Source of the DNA: Diplonema papillatum
Taxonomy: Eukaryota > Euglenozoa > Diplonemea > Diplonemida > Diplonemidae
NCBI GenBank assembly: GCA_030068145.1
Contig: JAPJBO010000211.1
Location: 186,001-250,000 of the forward strand
Direction of reading: 5' to 3'
DNA length: 64,000 nt
Every line of letters begins with the position of its first letter. Positions within the stretch are counted from its first letter, which is position 1. The translations under genes were made by a program, and so were the position numbers. This document shows positions 1 to 10,300 of the stretch, one piece after another. The notes under the pieces were generated by a model. It saw nothing but the letters and a program-made list of their open reading frames with translations. It made no database searches and was not told the origin of the DNA.

Positions 1-423
1 AAAGCGCTCAACGCTGCGTTGCAGAAATGCGCAGCGTATCTCGAGCACGGGGAGCCTGCCGACTTGCCGGATCCGATGCTCTCGGCTTTGGAGACAGCGA
101 AAACGGCGTGGCAAGATATGCACGACCTTACGCTGATCGGCGCGAAGGACATCACCGCAGACGACTGCATCCTCGCCTGTTTGAACACGTGCAGCAAAAA
201 GTCGGTGCACGAAATGCGGGAGAAGGAGTGCCGCGCGCAGGGGATCTGCATGGTGCAGGACGTGCGCAACGTCCTCGAGGCCGAGTGGGCCGAGATCGGC
301 TTCGACGTCACGTTCCCGTCGACTTCTCCGCAGGATCTACCCGAGTCGTGCGACGCCGATACCGCAGACAACGACCCGGCTGATCCAGCACCCAAGAAGG
401 AGGTCGTAGATACCGACATGTAG
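1..423 (+). CDS. C-terminal part of an unrecognised protein
   Basis: An open frame enters from the left edge in frame 1 and stops at 421-423, giving about 140 residues. The visible part is mixed alpha-helical in character with several Cys residues, then an acidic, Asp/Ala/Pro-rich tail ending in Val-Asp-Thr-Asp-Met. Codons are GC-rich at third positions, as in the firm genes of this window, which supports a real gene. The true start is upstream of the window. I recognise no domain. It could be a host gene or the end of another mobile element. The tyrosine-recombinase retrotransposon begins 54 bases after its stop, so that element sits in or just beyond its 3' untranslated region. Confidence 0.5.
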   Translation, partial: KALNAALQKCAAYLEHGEPADLPDPMLSALETAKTAWQDMHDLTLIGAKDITADDCILACLNTCSKKSVHEMREKECRAQGICMVQDVRNVLEAEWAEIGFDVTFPSTSPQDLPESCDADTADNDPADPAPKKEVVDTDM

Positions 424-476
424 ACAGTCGACGGCTGTTTTTTACGATTTAAAAGCTACAGTTTCTGTACTTTATT

Positions 477-543
477 GGTTTGCCGCTCCCAATCCGTCCA
501 GAGGAACAAAGTAGCTTGCTTCCCCTCCCTCCCTTCCCACTTG
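477..543 (+). repeat. Split direct repeat A1 (left terminus)
   Basis: This 67-base block recurs at 4225-4291 as A2. It contains a CT-rich stretch and ends 19 bases before the gag start codon, so it probably also carries the element's 5' untranslated region. Confidence 0.9.
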
Positions 544-562
544 TTCGCACTTCCCATCGACG

Positions 563-1318
563 ATGCCGAAAGTCACCGAGGCTTACTTGGCCGGACTGAC
601 CGTGGTCGAGCTGAAAGCGCTGGCCGCGGAACTCGGTGTGGTAGTCGCCGGGATCCAGCGAAAGCGGGAGCTGCAGGCCAGGATTCTGGCAGAGAAAGAC
701 GGGGAGGAGGCGCGCGCGGAGGACGCCGATGATGGCGACAGCGACGAGGACGAAGATGACTCCGACGAGGCGGAGGGTGAAGCACCGGCACGAGCAGCCC
801 TGCCCGCAAACAGGAAGCCGGTGTGGAGGACCCCGCCGCCGCCGACCGCATCCGAGGCCGCCAGCTCGTTCAACTGGCTGCGAGACCCGTGGCTGTTCTA
901 CGACACGGCCCATCGCGAGTGGGGACCGGAGACGTTCCGGGCCCGGGCCGCGAAGCGGGAGGCGGAGGAGCGGTTCGCCCGCATCCGCAAGCTAACTCCC
1001 AAGATCGAGGACGCCCTCGTGCAGGAAGTCATCGACGACGAGATCCGCGCGCTGATCAAGCGGAAGCTCGACCAGCGCGCCGTGCAGGCCGTCGAAAAGA
1101 AGGCGCGGTGGGCGGACTACCCGTCCGACATTCGTGAGTTGGTCGAGGACGTCGACAAGGAGGTCGACCGGCAGAGGAAGGAGACGAAGAAGACCCAGGC
1201 CAGTCGCGGCTCGGGTAAGGGCGCCCCGCCGTATGTACGGCGTGGATACGGAAAAGGCGGCAAAGGCGGAAAGGGCACAGGAGGAAAAGGCAGCAAGGGC
1301 AGCCGTCCTTCTTGGTGA
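563..1318 (+). CDS. gag: Gag-like protein of the YR retrotransposon
   Basis: This 251-residue frame starts at the first ATG after A1. Residues about 7-45 have the spacing of a SAP-like helix-loop-helix (a Val-Glu-Leu-Lys-x-Leu run followed by an Arg-Lys-Arg-Glu-Leu helix), a fold that binds nucleic acid in other proteins. Residues about 50-75 are a very acidic Asp/Glu tract. The C-terminus from about residue 213 is Gly/Lys-rich with repeated Gly-Lys-Gly units, suited to RNA binding. Its place as first frame of a retroelement supports a structural, nucleocapsid-like role, but no classical gag zinc knuckle is present. Its last 185 bases overlap the recombinase frame, which lies in a different register, so the recombinase may be made by frameshifting or internal initiation. 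Confidence 0.65.
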   Translation: MPKVTEAYLAGLTVVELKALAAELGVVVAGIQRKRELQARILAEKDGEEARAEDADDGDSDEDEDDSDEAEGEAPARAALPANRKPVWRTPPPPTASEAASSFNWLRDPWLFYDTAHREWGPETFRARAAKREAEERFARIRKLTPKIEDALVQEVIDDEIRALIKRKLDQRAVQAVEKKARWADYPSDIRELVEDVDKEVDRQRKETKKTQASRGSGKGAPPYVRRGYGKGGKGGKGTGGKGSKGSRPSW

Positions 1319-2276
1319 CTGCCCATTCGAAGAACCCCCCCGGAGGGCCGGCGGCCAAGCGAGCGGGCCGCGGGACGACCGCCGGACGCGCAGGGGACGC
1401 CCGCTGAAGGAAATCGCACACATCCCGGGTGCGAAGGTCCAGCGGGCCCTGCTCGACATCATCGACGCCGCGTACGCCGACAGCACGTGGCAGAACATCG
1501 CCTACACCCACGCGAAGTGGAGGCGGTACGTGCGGAAAGTGGACCTCCTGGGCGCAACCGTGGCGGACCAGGTCCTGAGTTGGATCGGATGGATGCAGGC
1601 CGACGGGCTGAAGGCTTCCTCCATCCTGACAGAGATGGGCAACGTCACCGCCGCTCTGAAGCTCCAGGGGGTCACTTTGGAGGACCCTCGTCTCCGGATG
1701 GTCCTCAAGGGGCTGGCGAAGATGAAGGTGGAACAGCCGAGGGACCAGGCTCGCCCGATCTCGAAGAGGCTCATGTGGGACGTCGTTCAGCGAGCACCTC
1801 CGAAGGCCGCAGCGGTATTCGCCATAGCGTGGCTGACCTGCAGCCGGATCGGAGACGTGCGGCGGACCCCTGCATCGGACGTGACATTGAAAGGGGAGCT
1901 GATGGAGCTGAGCTGGAGGCAGCGCAAAGACTGGCGCAACATCGGCGTTGTGACGACGGTGAGGACGGGCCCGTGGCGCGAGTTCGTGGAGCGGCACCTG
2001 CGGTTGCTGGCCCCGACCGATACGCTGGGGGGCGATTGGACGACAGCGAGATTCGCGAGCCTCCTCCCCAAGACGTACAGCGGACACAGCATCCGCCGGG
2101 GCGCGGCTCAGTTCGCTTTAAAACACGCGTCAGCCGAGTCAGTGCGGACGCTGACGTTGCACGCCACCCTGACGGGGCTCATCCGGTACGCCCCGCTTGC
2201 TCACCGACGTCAGCAGATCCGAGCCAGCCGCGCTCTCGCAGACGCGGGGACAGGCGACGAAGAGAGGGAACCGTGA
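1134..2276 (+). CDS. Tyrosine recombinase of the YR retrotransposon
   Basis: The open frame has its first ATG at 1134, but the folded protein probably starts near 1318, where the gag frame ends. An N-terminal helical SAM-like, DNA-binding region (about 1440-1760) is followed by a catalytic domain. The tyrosine-recombinase signature is visible: an Arg in Cys-Ser-Arg-Ile-Gly-Asp (about 1840), a His-Ser-Ile-Arg-Arg motif (about 2086) supplying the His-x-x-Arg pair, a later His in Leu-His-Ala-Thr, and the nucleophile candidate in Arg-Tyr-Ala-Pro near the C-terminus. In DIRS-order elements this enzyme inserts a circular DNA intermediate. Its stop codon at 2274-2276 overlaps the beginning of the reverse-transcriptase region in another register. 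Confidence 0.85.
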   Translation: MSWSRTSTRRSTGRGRRRRRPRPVAARVRAPRRMYGVDTEKAAKAERAQEEKAARAAVLLGDCPFEEPPRRAGGQASGPRDDRRTRRGRPLKEIAHIPGAKVQRALLDIIDAAYADSTWQNIAYTHAKWRRYVRKVDLLGATVADQVLSWIGWMQADGLKASSILTEMGNVTAALKLQGVTLEDPRLRMVLKGLAKMKVEQPRDQARPISKRLMWDVVQRAPPKAAAVFAIAWLTCSRIGDVRRTPASDVTLKGELMELSWRQRKDWRNIGVVTTVRTGPWREFVERHLRLLAPTDTLGGDWTTARFASLLPKTYSGHSIRRGAAQFALKHASAESVRTLTLHATLTGLIRYAPLAHRRQQIRASRALADAGTGDEEREP

Positions 2277-3907
2277 ACGAGCGGTCAACCCTCACCCGCC
2301 GGGATGACCCTGCCCCGGCCGTCCGCGATGTACTTGCCGCGGCAAATTTTTCTCTAAGCGACGCCGTGCTCTCGTGGGACCCTACGACGTTCCAGGCCGT
2401 CAAGCGATTGCGCGACCCCGCGCCCCCGACGGCGAGGATAGCGCAGAAGGCGCCCTCCAGGCTGCGATACGACCGTTGCGACCGAATCGCGGGAGTTATC
2501 GGCCACAGAAGATGGATGGACGACTCCAGGTGGGTTCGCGACCACGATTTCTTCTACCGTTTCTTTGGTCCGTTCAAGGGGCGGAGTGTTCTGACCAGGA
2601 AGCCGGACTTGCATCCTGGGCACGCCCGTGACGTCGCCATGTCCAGCGTCACACGTAAGGTGGCGCACGCCAGTCCGATCGTCGAGATGAAGGTCTTCAC
2701 CATCGCGAAGAAGGGTCGGACTGACGAGGGGAGGCTTATTTGCTGGCCGGAAACGTTGAACGGCCACCTGCCCAGAGAGCAAATCCCCGCCACGTCGCTC
2801 CCGTCGAGAGAGGAGATCTGGGACACAGTAAGGTCGGCTAACGTGGGGCTAGAAGTAGACGCCCTGAGCTTCTTCCACGCGTTCGAGCTGGACCCACGGA
2901 TACGTCCTTGTTTCGGCATGCGCCTGCCTCATGGCAAGTTCCAGATGGAGGTGATGCCTATGGGTTGGAACGTATCGATGGCGGTTGCCACATCGTTCTC
3001 GGACATGGTCAGCAGCTATGTCACGACAAATTGCGCCTCGGGCAGAGTGACGCCCTGGGTGGACAACTTTTTTCTTTCGGCCCGTGACAAGTCTGGCATG
3101 GCAGAGCTCTGGGACGCCTGGACCCGTACGGCGGAATACGTGGGACTCGAGACCAAGCCAGTCCAACAGGGTCCGGCCGAGCGCGTCCAGTGGCTCGGTT
3201 TGGATGTCGACCTCCCGTCCAATAGGATCCGCGCGCCGCGCAGCGTCACCACCGCTCTCGGCCCGGCCATAGACGCGGTTTCAGGAGGCTCGTCCTTCAG
3301 AGACATCTACCGGGTTCTGGGCGTGTGCAATTTTTATTTGTATTTTCTAGGAATGGATGGATGGGACTTCCCTGTCTTGAGCCTGTTTCAGTCCAGGGTC
3401 GGCAGGCTACTGCATGAGCGACCAGCCCTGTGGGACTCCCCGTACACTCCGTGGCCGTCGCTCGTGTCAACTCTGCGGAGACTGCGACGTGCCATAGCCG
3501 GGTGGAAACGGATACCGCAGGCCGAACAACATAGGCTGTGCGAGCTTTGGACTGACGCGTCGACAACTGGCTGGGGAGCCCTGTCGCGCGGGTTGTTCTC
3601 TTCGTGGGGTGCCTGGACACCGTTGGAGGCAAAGCACCCGATCCATCGTCTGGAGGCGCTGGCCCTTCTGACAGGGGTGGAGAAGCTGCTGCGCCGGGTC
3701 CGCTCCCCCGTGAGCATTCGGGCTTTCGTAGACAACTCGATATGTGTTTACGCTTTCAAGAGGGGACGTTGCAAGGACCCGCTGACAGCCCGGATCCTAC
3801 GGAGAGTCAAGAGAGCAGCACGTCTCCAGGGTTCGAGCATCGAGCTGAGGTTGGTTAGCACCAAAGAACAGCTGGCCGACGCGCTGTCTCGTCAGGTTCC
3901 GAAGTAG
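2272..3907 (+). CDS. Reverse transcriptase - RNase H of the YR retrotransposon
   Basis: The frame is open from 1487, but recognisable sequence starts about 2272, just as the recombinase frame ends. No ATG is close, so translation probably depends on frameshift or a non-ATG start. RT motifs run in order: Gly-Arg-Leu-Ile-Cys-Trp-Pro (about 2731), motif A Val-Asp-Ala-Leu-Ser-Phe-Phe (about 2857), motif B Met-Pro-Met-Gly-Trp (about 2953), motif C Trp-Val-Asp-Asn (about 3057) and Trp-Leu-Gly-Leu (about 3192). Motif C has Asn where Asp-Asp is usual. RNase H follows with Thr-Asp-Ala-Ser, a Glu in His-Arg-Leu-Glu-Ala, Phe-Val-Asp-Asn and the closing Gln-Leu-Ala-Asp-Ala-Leu-Ser-Arg, so its four acidic positions look complete. 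No stop or frameshift breaks the domain. Confidence 0.85.
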
Positions 3908-4035
3908 TGAGGACCTCTCATCCGTCCTCGAGACTGTTATTCGCATCATATTTCTTTCTCACGTCATAATTTCTTTTTTATTCACGCCCGGGAACTGTTT
4001 GTAGTGACTTCACACAAGCGACTACGCGCAGGGAT

Positions 4036-4174
4036 GCACCACTTCATGTGGTCAGCAGCAAGATTAACAGCTTTCTGGCTTCACCTTTTGCTCCAACTAT
4101 ACTGCGCGCGGCAAGCAGAGCAGGAGCGGAGGACGAGAGTGACAGACACAAGCATAGGAGTGAGGATTTTATTA
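4036..4174 (+). repeat. Split direct repeat B1
   Basis: This 139-base block lies just 3' of the RT frame and recurs at 4318-4456 as B2. The 128 bases between the RT stop and B1 (3908-4035) show no feature. Confidence 0.9.
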
Positions 4175-4224
4175 GTAGGAAAAGAAACTTGTTTCTTTGA
4201 AGACTAATAATAATCCGAACGACA

Positions 4225-4291
4225 GGTTTGCCGCTCCCAATCCGTCCAGAGGAACAAAGTAGCTTGCTTCCCCTCCCTCCCTTCCCACTTG
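4225..4291 (+). repeat. Split direct repeat A2
   Basis: Copy of A1 lying between B1 and B2, separated from them by 50 and 26 unique bases. Confidence 0.9.
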
Positions 4292-4317
4292 CTTCATTTT
4301 TCTTCGGAGTTCCCGTG

Positions 4318-4456
4318 GCACCACTTCATGTGGTCAGCAGCAAGATTAACAGCTTTCTGGCTTCACCTTTTGCTCCAACTATACTGCGCGCGGCAAGCAG
4401 AGCAGGAGCGGAGGACGAGAGTGACAGACACAAGCATAGGAGTGAGGATTTTATTA
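4318..4456 (+). repeat. Split direct repeat B2 (right terminus)
   Basis: Copy of B1. Sequence diverges from B1 right after the shared ATTTTATTA, which marks the probable right end of the element. Confidence 0.9.
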
Positions 4457-4678
4457 TTTGAGCAGGCCGAGTTTGGGCCCTCTCTTCAGGTTGTTCTTCT
4501 CCTTTTTCATGCAATGTTGGAGGAAATGGAAGAACGCGTCACAGACCATCCACGGCGTTTCCTTGCGCCCTGTACCAAGAAACAAACGTCCAGGGCAAAG
4601 CGTTCAACGAAAAACAATTCCCTCCCCTCATCATTTTCCGGTTTCAACCGTGGTTAGCCAGTGACGCGTCTATTTTTT

Positions 4679-4896
4679 GTATGAGCACCTGCTTTGTAGG
4701 AAATACTTGAGGAGGCTGCCAGCTGCAAAAGATCAAAGGAGGTAAATGTGCTGTAGCCCACACGAAACACAGGTGACTCTGGGTTCAGTGGCGGGCGTAA
4801 GCGTTCAACAAAAAAGACCCACTTTGTAGTTGTATTGTTTCTCCCCCTCTAGCCCTCCTTCGAAGCAAGCACAATGCAGCCCCTCGAGTATTTTTT
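4679..4896 (+). repeat. R1 dispersed repeat, full-length copy
   Basis: R1 is about 215 bases long. It opens with GTATAAGCACCTGCTTTG after a T-run and closes with CCTCGAGTATTTTT. This copy is joined directly to R3. Confidence 0.8.
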
Positions 4897-5069
4897 AGTA
4901 CTAGCAATCTTGCGGGTTGCCCTTCAATGTGTTGTGCAGGCTAAAAAGACGTAGGCAGCGTGTTTTGGTGGTTGATCAAATTCCTTACCTGAAAATGACA
5001 CAGGGTAAATACAAGTGGGAAAACGATCAACCGGCACGCACAAACGAAACGAAGCGCCTGTCTTTTTTT
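4897..5069 (+). repeat. R3 dispersed repeat, full-length copy
   Basis: R3 is about 170 bases long. It opens with AGTACTAACAATCTTGCGGG and closes with GAAGCGCCTGTCTTTTTT. It follows R1 with no spacer. Confidence 0.75.
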
Positions 5070-6368
5070 CTGTTGTCGTATAGCTTTTTACTATAAAATC
5101 GCAGATGTCGGAAGGTAACCGACGAATTCCTAATCTTTTAGTTGTGGGGGACCGCGGAAAGACGATTGTGCCCACGGGTTCATTGCGGTGTTGGCGTGCA
5201 AATCGCTCGTCAAGCTAAAAGCGACAAGCGCCGTCGACTCTTTATCGGGCTCCTGGGATGTGCACGGGGGGTCTGGTCGAGGCTACGGGGACTTTGCTGT
5301 CTCTGCACGGCTGGCCATCCCTCCGCTTCACCGCACCGCTCCCTTTCGCCGTGCTTTCGAGTATCCGCCTCCTGCATGCCCGATCTTAGGCTTTCCGGGG
5401 TAAAACGCTGCAGAATTCGTTGGGCTTGTAAGCGTTCCCCCGATGGCTCGTAAGAAGCGTGGCCTGGGTGTAGCTTTCTGCCATCCGTGCCCGAAACCTG
5501 ATAGCCGAGAGCGTGCTGCTTTGACGACAATCAAACATTTCGTCTTCCGCATTCCGAACCTGCAAAAAAAGTTCTGTCTTCGCACCCCAAGTTAAAAAAA
5601 GAAGCCTTTTTCTGAACCCCTGATTCCTAGCCCGGATAAGAAAAAAAAGGAGAACAAAAGCGTTCGTCGCCCGCAAAAAAAAAAAAAAAAAAAAAAAAAC
5701 AATAATAATTGCATCTACAGACCTTCTGGGATCTGCGATATTGCGCGCTTTCTTGCGTTTCCTCGCATTCTCATCGCGCTGCCAGCCCGATATGACCGAC
5801 ACGATGTGTCGTGCACCGGCCGGGAAAGTTGTCGCCGGGCGCGTTGTGTAAACCACCTTTCTCTCCACATCCTGCGCACCTCCTGCTGCTTGCTGTGTTC
5901 TAGCTACCACCCCCCCCCCCGAAGAGAGACGAGCGTCTTTGGTCTGTTGAGTCCCCTCTGACCTGTCCCTGTTGTTTTCATTTTCCCGCCCTTCCAGACC
6001 GATTCTTCTCGGGCGCAGCGCAGGGTCTGTGCACCTCCACAAGGCAATTCCTTGAGGAAAAAAAACATCAGCAACCCAAACTGGGGGTCGCCAGAAACCC
6101 AAAACTCGAAACCTACCACTCAGGTGGCCATACAATGCTCCGGCAATGCAGGAAAAGTGGTCGGACGCTCGTTTAGGCTGAAATAATGGCTGCAGAAGGC
6201 AAAATCAAGGCAAAATCACCACCGCAATCAGGCAGCTCCTTAACCCGCAGCCACCAAAAACAGGCAAGAGATACTGCGCGGACGTCGGGCACGTGGCGCC
6301 AACAATCGAAAAAGGTTGCGAAGGGCAGTCTCCCCAGCCGGGGGTCTTCTGTTCTCTCGCAGCATGGT

Positions 6369-6575
6369 GATTAGGGTCCTTTGACAGAGTGAGCCGATGC
6401 CTCTCACCTCACCTTTAAAACACGGCTGAGTCACGCATGCTCTTGACAGACGCTAGCGTCCGACATTTCGCACGCGCGTCGCAGTCGTTGGGTGGTGTTG
6501 ACAAGGGGTTTCATCGGACACTCGGATGAGCTTCTTTACTTCACCGCCGCAGGTTTCCCCCTGCCCTGGGAGTAG
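6369..6575 (+). repeat. R7 repeat with GACGCTAGCGTC palindrome
   Basis: The block recurs at 17455-17572 (+), 34150-34520 (-, interrupted by an 18S fragment) and 55990-56100 (+, diverged). Each carries GACGCTAG(C/T)GTC or a close variant and an ACGGCTG box. The right part (6507-6575) is shared only with the 34-kb copy. Confidence 0.6.
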
Positions 6576-6583
6576 TGGGTAGC

Positions 6584-6835
6584 AAGACTTCGTGGACTTG
6601 AACATTTTACGGCAGTGGATAGCAATACCTCGCCGTTCGAGATAGTGAGCAGCAAGACTTCGTCGACTTAGTGAATACCAAGACTTCGTGACTTCGTGGA
6701 GTTTAACAGTTTGAGACACAAGACTTCGTCGACGGGTACCAAGACTTCGTAGAGTTACACATTTTGAGGCAGTTAATGACAAGACTTCGTCGACTTCAAC
6801 ATTTTGTGTGTTAGGTAGTGGGTAGCAAGACTTCG
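6584..6835 (+). repeat. Loose tandem array of CAAGACTTCGT units
   Basis: About eight irregular units of 25-45 bases, each built around (AG/AC)CAAGACTTCGT(C/G)GA. No coding potential is seen. Confidence 0.6.
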
Positions 6836-6881
6836 CGGAGAAGTCGCTGTCGGGGCATTCGGACAACACACAACCCAGGAC

Positions 6882-7183
6882 CACAGGTTCCGACAAGAAA
6901 AAGAGAACCGGAAAACAATTCCGAAAAATGCATTGTCCTTCATGGACCTGGCTGAAGAGGAGGCAGGGTACGACGAGCAAGCGGGGATGGGTGACGAAGG
7001 GATGGCTCCTAAGGCAGCGCAACCGTCCGGCGACGAGCTGGACGCGATGAAAAGCTGGAAGACGAGTGGCGGGTGACTTCGATGCGCAACGCGCAGCGCA
7101 AAATTACCGACGTTCTCCGCGCCGTCGGCGCAGCGGCGCGAGGAACGCGACGCGTGACCGGCAGGAGACTCTCTCCTTCGTGG
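6882..7183 (+). pseudogene. 5' fragment copy of the ART-like gene
   Basis: This is a copy of 7321-7625 lying just upstream of the intact gene. The start codon equivalent is ATT instead of ATG, and a base is lost in the run coding Met-Lys-Lys-Leu, which shifts the frame. Similarity ends abruptly after the stretch matching codon 87 of the gene. Confidence 0.85.
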
Positions 7184-7362
7184 GCGGCATAGAGAGAGTA
7201 AGACAACTCTGCGGCACCATAAAGTCCAGAGAGTCCATAGTAAAGAAAGAACACTCGAAGTACCGTCACGAAAAGGAACGAGAAGACGCAAAGAGAAAAT
7301 AATGTCGTCGACAACGAAAAGCAAAACACAGGTTCCGACAAGAAAAAGAGAACCGGAAAACA

Positions 7363-10300
7363 ATGCCGAAAAAGGCAGTGTCCTTCATGGACCCGGCTGA
7401 AGAGGAGGCGGGGTACGACGAGCAAGCGGGGATGGGTGACGAAGGGATGGCTCCTGAGGCAGCGCAACCGTCCGGCGACGAGCTGGACGCGATGAAGAAG
7501 CTGGAAGACGAGTGGCGGGTGACTTCGATGCGCAATGCGCAGAGCAAGATAACCGACGTCCTCCGCGCCGTCGGCCGGCGCAGCGACGAGAGGAACGCGA
7601 CGCGTGACCGGCAGGAGACGCTCTCCTTCTTGACTGTCCCCCTCGCACAGGCAGCGGAGGCCGACGAGGAAGGGATGCAGGCGGACCAAAACGACTACGG
7701 AGAAGACGCCGGATCGATGATCCCGGCCAACTTCCCCGCAGACCCGCGGGAGGCGATGAAGACGTTCGCCGAGTGCCTCATTGCGATGTACCGCGAGAAA
7801 CCGGGCGACGTCCTCACCGAAATGGCCGAAAACCTGCGATTTCCCGACTACGACGAGACCGACCAGCACATCGAACTCCCTTCAGACGGCGCAGACGCCC
7901 CGCCAGTCGACGAATCTGGTGAGGTAGACCCGCTGGCGGATTTGCTCGGTCCCGGGCCGGAGGCGAACGCCACGCGGGGCGTGAGCAAGAAGTCGCTGAA
8001 GCGGGAGGCGAGCCTGGCGGTCCTCGCGCGGACGCTGTCGAAGAGCGGCGGCGGCGCGCCGCTGGGGACGCTGGCGGAGCTGCTGGTGCTGCGGCAGGCG
8101 ACGCAGGCCGGGCCGGACATCGACCGCGACCTGGGTTGGGCTGACGCGCCGGGACCACTGCGGAAGCAGGACTACAGCGACGTGCGCGAGGCGTGGGCGG
8201 AGTACGAAGAGGAGCACTCCGACTGGGGGAAGGACGCCGCCGACGGCGAAGGCCGCAACGCGGTCATCCCGCCGGCGCTCGAAGACGGCGAGGCGCCGAG
8301 CCTCTCCGCCGTTCTGCGCAAGGCGCAGCCGTGGGTCAAGTGGCTCTGCACCCTCTGGGCCATCTGCCCAGGCAACCCGGAGGACAGAACGGAAGGTTCC
8401 CGGTCGTCGACCGACCTTTACTACGGCGTCGGCGGCGGGCACCTGACGCAGGACACCGTCGAACTGCACCGGAAGATCTCCCCCGGGGACGAGTTCTGGT
8501 GGCCTCTACCGAAGACAACCTCCGTGCTCCGGCGCGCGGCGCTGAACGCCGCACGCGGCTCCGCCGGCGTGCCGACAGAGGAAAACCCGGGGTCGCTCGT
8601 CTTCGCGATCCGGAAGGCGGCGGGGCTCGGCAAGGCGGTGTCCGCTGTGAGCCAGTACCCGGAGGAAAACGCGGTCGTACTCCCGCCGTTTACCCAGTAC
8701 AAAACCACGCGCGTCGCCCTGGACGAGGGCAACGCGTTCGAGCAAGGCTTGATCTTCGACATCCAGCCGATCCTCCCCGAAGGACTCGAACCCGGAGGGT
8801 TCATCAGCGAGTTCCTCCAAAGCGTCCGCAACGACGCGCAAACCGCCTCGGAAAGGTTGGAAGTCCCGTCGGGCGTCCGCCGCACCGTGCCGGAGTTGCA
8901 CCAGGGCGAAACGTACACGTACGCGGAGCCGGCGGTGCGGGGCCCGAAGCACGTGTCGATCCCGAAGGACACCGCCTGGCAGGAGATGCTGTGGGTGGTG
9001 GAGAGGGCCGAAGTCATCGCCGACGATAGCGCCGGATGGGTTGGTGATTACGCCACGAAGCCGGTTCCGCGGGATGAGCCGGGGTACGTGTCGATGCCGC
9101 CGGCAGCGAATCTGCTCATGAGGCAGCCGGACGGATACCGGACGGGGTTCGACTGGCCGATGACGAGCTCGGCGGTGCAGCCGATCACGCAGTTTCCGCC
9201 CTACGCCACGACCCCCGCTTTGGCGCAGCACACCCCGGCTGCCATTGCGAGTGCGCGCCGGCAGTACCGCGGCCCGCAGCAACCGAGCCCCACCCACCAC
9301 CTCCACAACCCGAGTGTGTCGCCCCAAGCGGCCGTGTACCAGCCGCACTCCAACGTCGTGTCCCACCCCACGCAGTCCTCCCACCGGCCTCACCCGCCGG
9401 CAGTTTCCCCCGCGTTGCAGTCGCACCTCTACCCTCAGCAGCAGCAGCTGCCGCAGCAGCAGCCGCCGAGCTCTGTTCGACCGACCATCGTGCCCGAGCA
9501 TGTGTCGGCGCACGCGCCGTATTCGGCGACGCCGTCGAATGTGCTGCCGAGCGGGTCTCCCCCGCATCCGTCGTACCACGCGCGGCCGAGCCAAATCAGC
9601 AGGCAGCCCAGCGAGGTGCCGAACACGCCTCCCCGCCACGGGGACCTGCCCTGGGAAGGCCCGGACGCCCGAGCGGCGATGATCCACCAGGCGCGGCTCA
9701 ACCGGGCCCCGACGCCGGAGGACACCTTCCCGCTGCACACGGGCTCCGTGGGCCTCGGCAACGGCACCAGCTACGCGCATCCCGTATCCCTCGCCGCCTC
9801 GTCCCAGCACCCGAAGCACCCGCAGCAGCAGCCGCAAAGTCTGCACGAGCAGCAGCGCCAGCAGCAGCAGGACTTCCAGCTGCACATGCAGCAGCAGGAG
9901 CGGCAGCAGCAGCAGAGCCAAGGCGCGGCGCGGCGGACGACGCCGTCTCGCAACAGCTCCGGGCAGAGCAACCCGGCTCGTTCGGCGATGATCCCGCCCG
10001 GGCCCCCTTCGCAGCCGGGCGGCTACCGCGCGCCCGTTGAACAGCTTTCGGGCCCGAACCCGACCGTCGTCAGCCAGCGCAGCCAGCCGCAGGCAGACGC
10101 GGGTGCGGGTGGTGCGCCGTTCAACAGCCACAGCCAGCTCTCGCGGCAGCTCAGCCGCGGCGCGAGCCACCAGCAGCCGGCAGGCAGCCGGCTCGCGGCC
10201 CCGGGCAACAAGCCCAGCCACCCGCTCTTCAACGGCGGCATGCGGGGGCCGTCGCATCCTCCGAGCAACCTCACCTCGCAGGCCTTCGTCCCGCCGTCCG

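Larger units (their letters stand above)
477..4456 (+). mobile_element. Tyrosine-recombinase retrotransposon with split direct repeats (Ngaro/PAT-like layout)
   Basis: The element has the order A1 (477-543), three overlapping coding frames (563-3907), B1 (4036-4174), A2 (4225-4291), B2 (4318-4456). A1 and A2 match over 67 bases and B1 and B2 over 139 bases, each nearly or fully identical. This A1-ORFs-B1-A2-B2 arrangement is the split-direct-repeat structure known from Ngaro- and PAT-type members of the DIRS order, which integrate with a tyrosine recombinase and make no target duplication. The coding frames supply a gag-like protein, a recombinase and a reverse transcriptase with RNase H. All three frames are open and the repeat pairs are intact, so the insertion looks young. 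The 3.98-kb length is compact for the group. Confidence 0.88.
5070..6881. other. Gene-free spacer with homopolymer and simple repeats
   Basis: No gene is supported here. The stretch holds a 25-base A-run (5675-5699), a C-run near 5911-5920, the first R7 copy (6369-6480) and a loose array of CAAGACTTCGT-containing units (about 6584-6835). A long minus-strand open frame across 5386-6135 is an artefact of the A-run and has no domain. Confidence 0.5.

Noticed and set aside
5386-6135. 249-residue minus-strand open frame
   Set aside because: It reads through an A-run and low-complexity sequence, has no domain and overlaps no conserved pattern.
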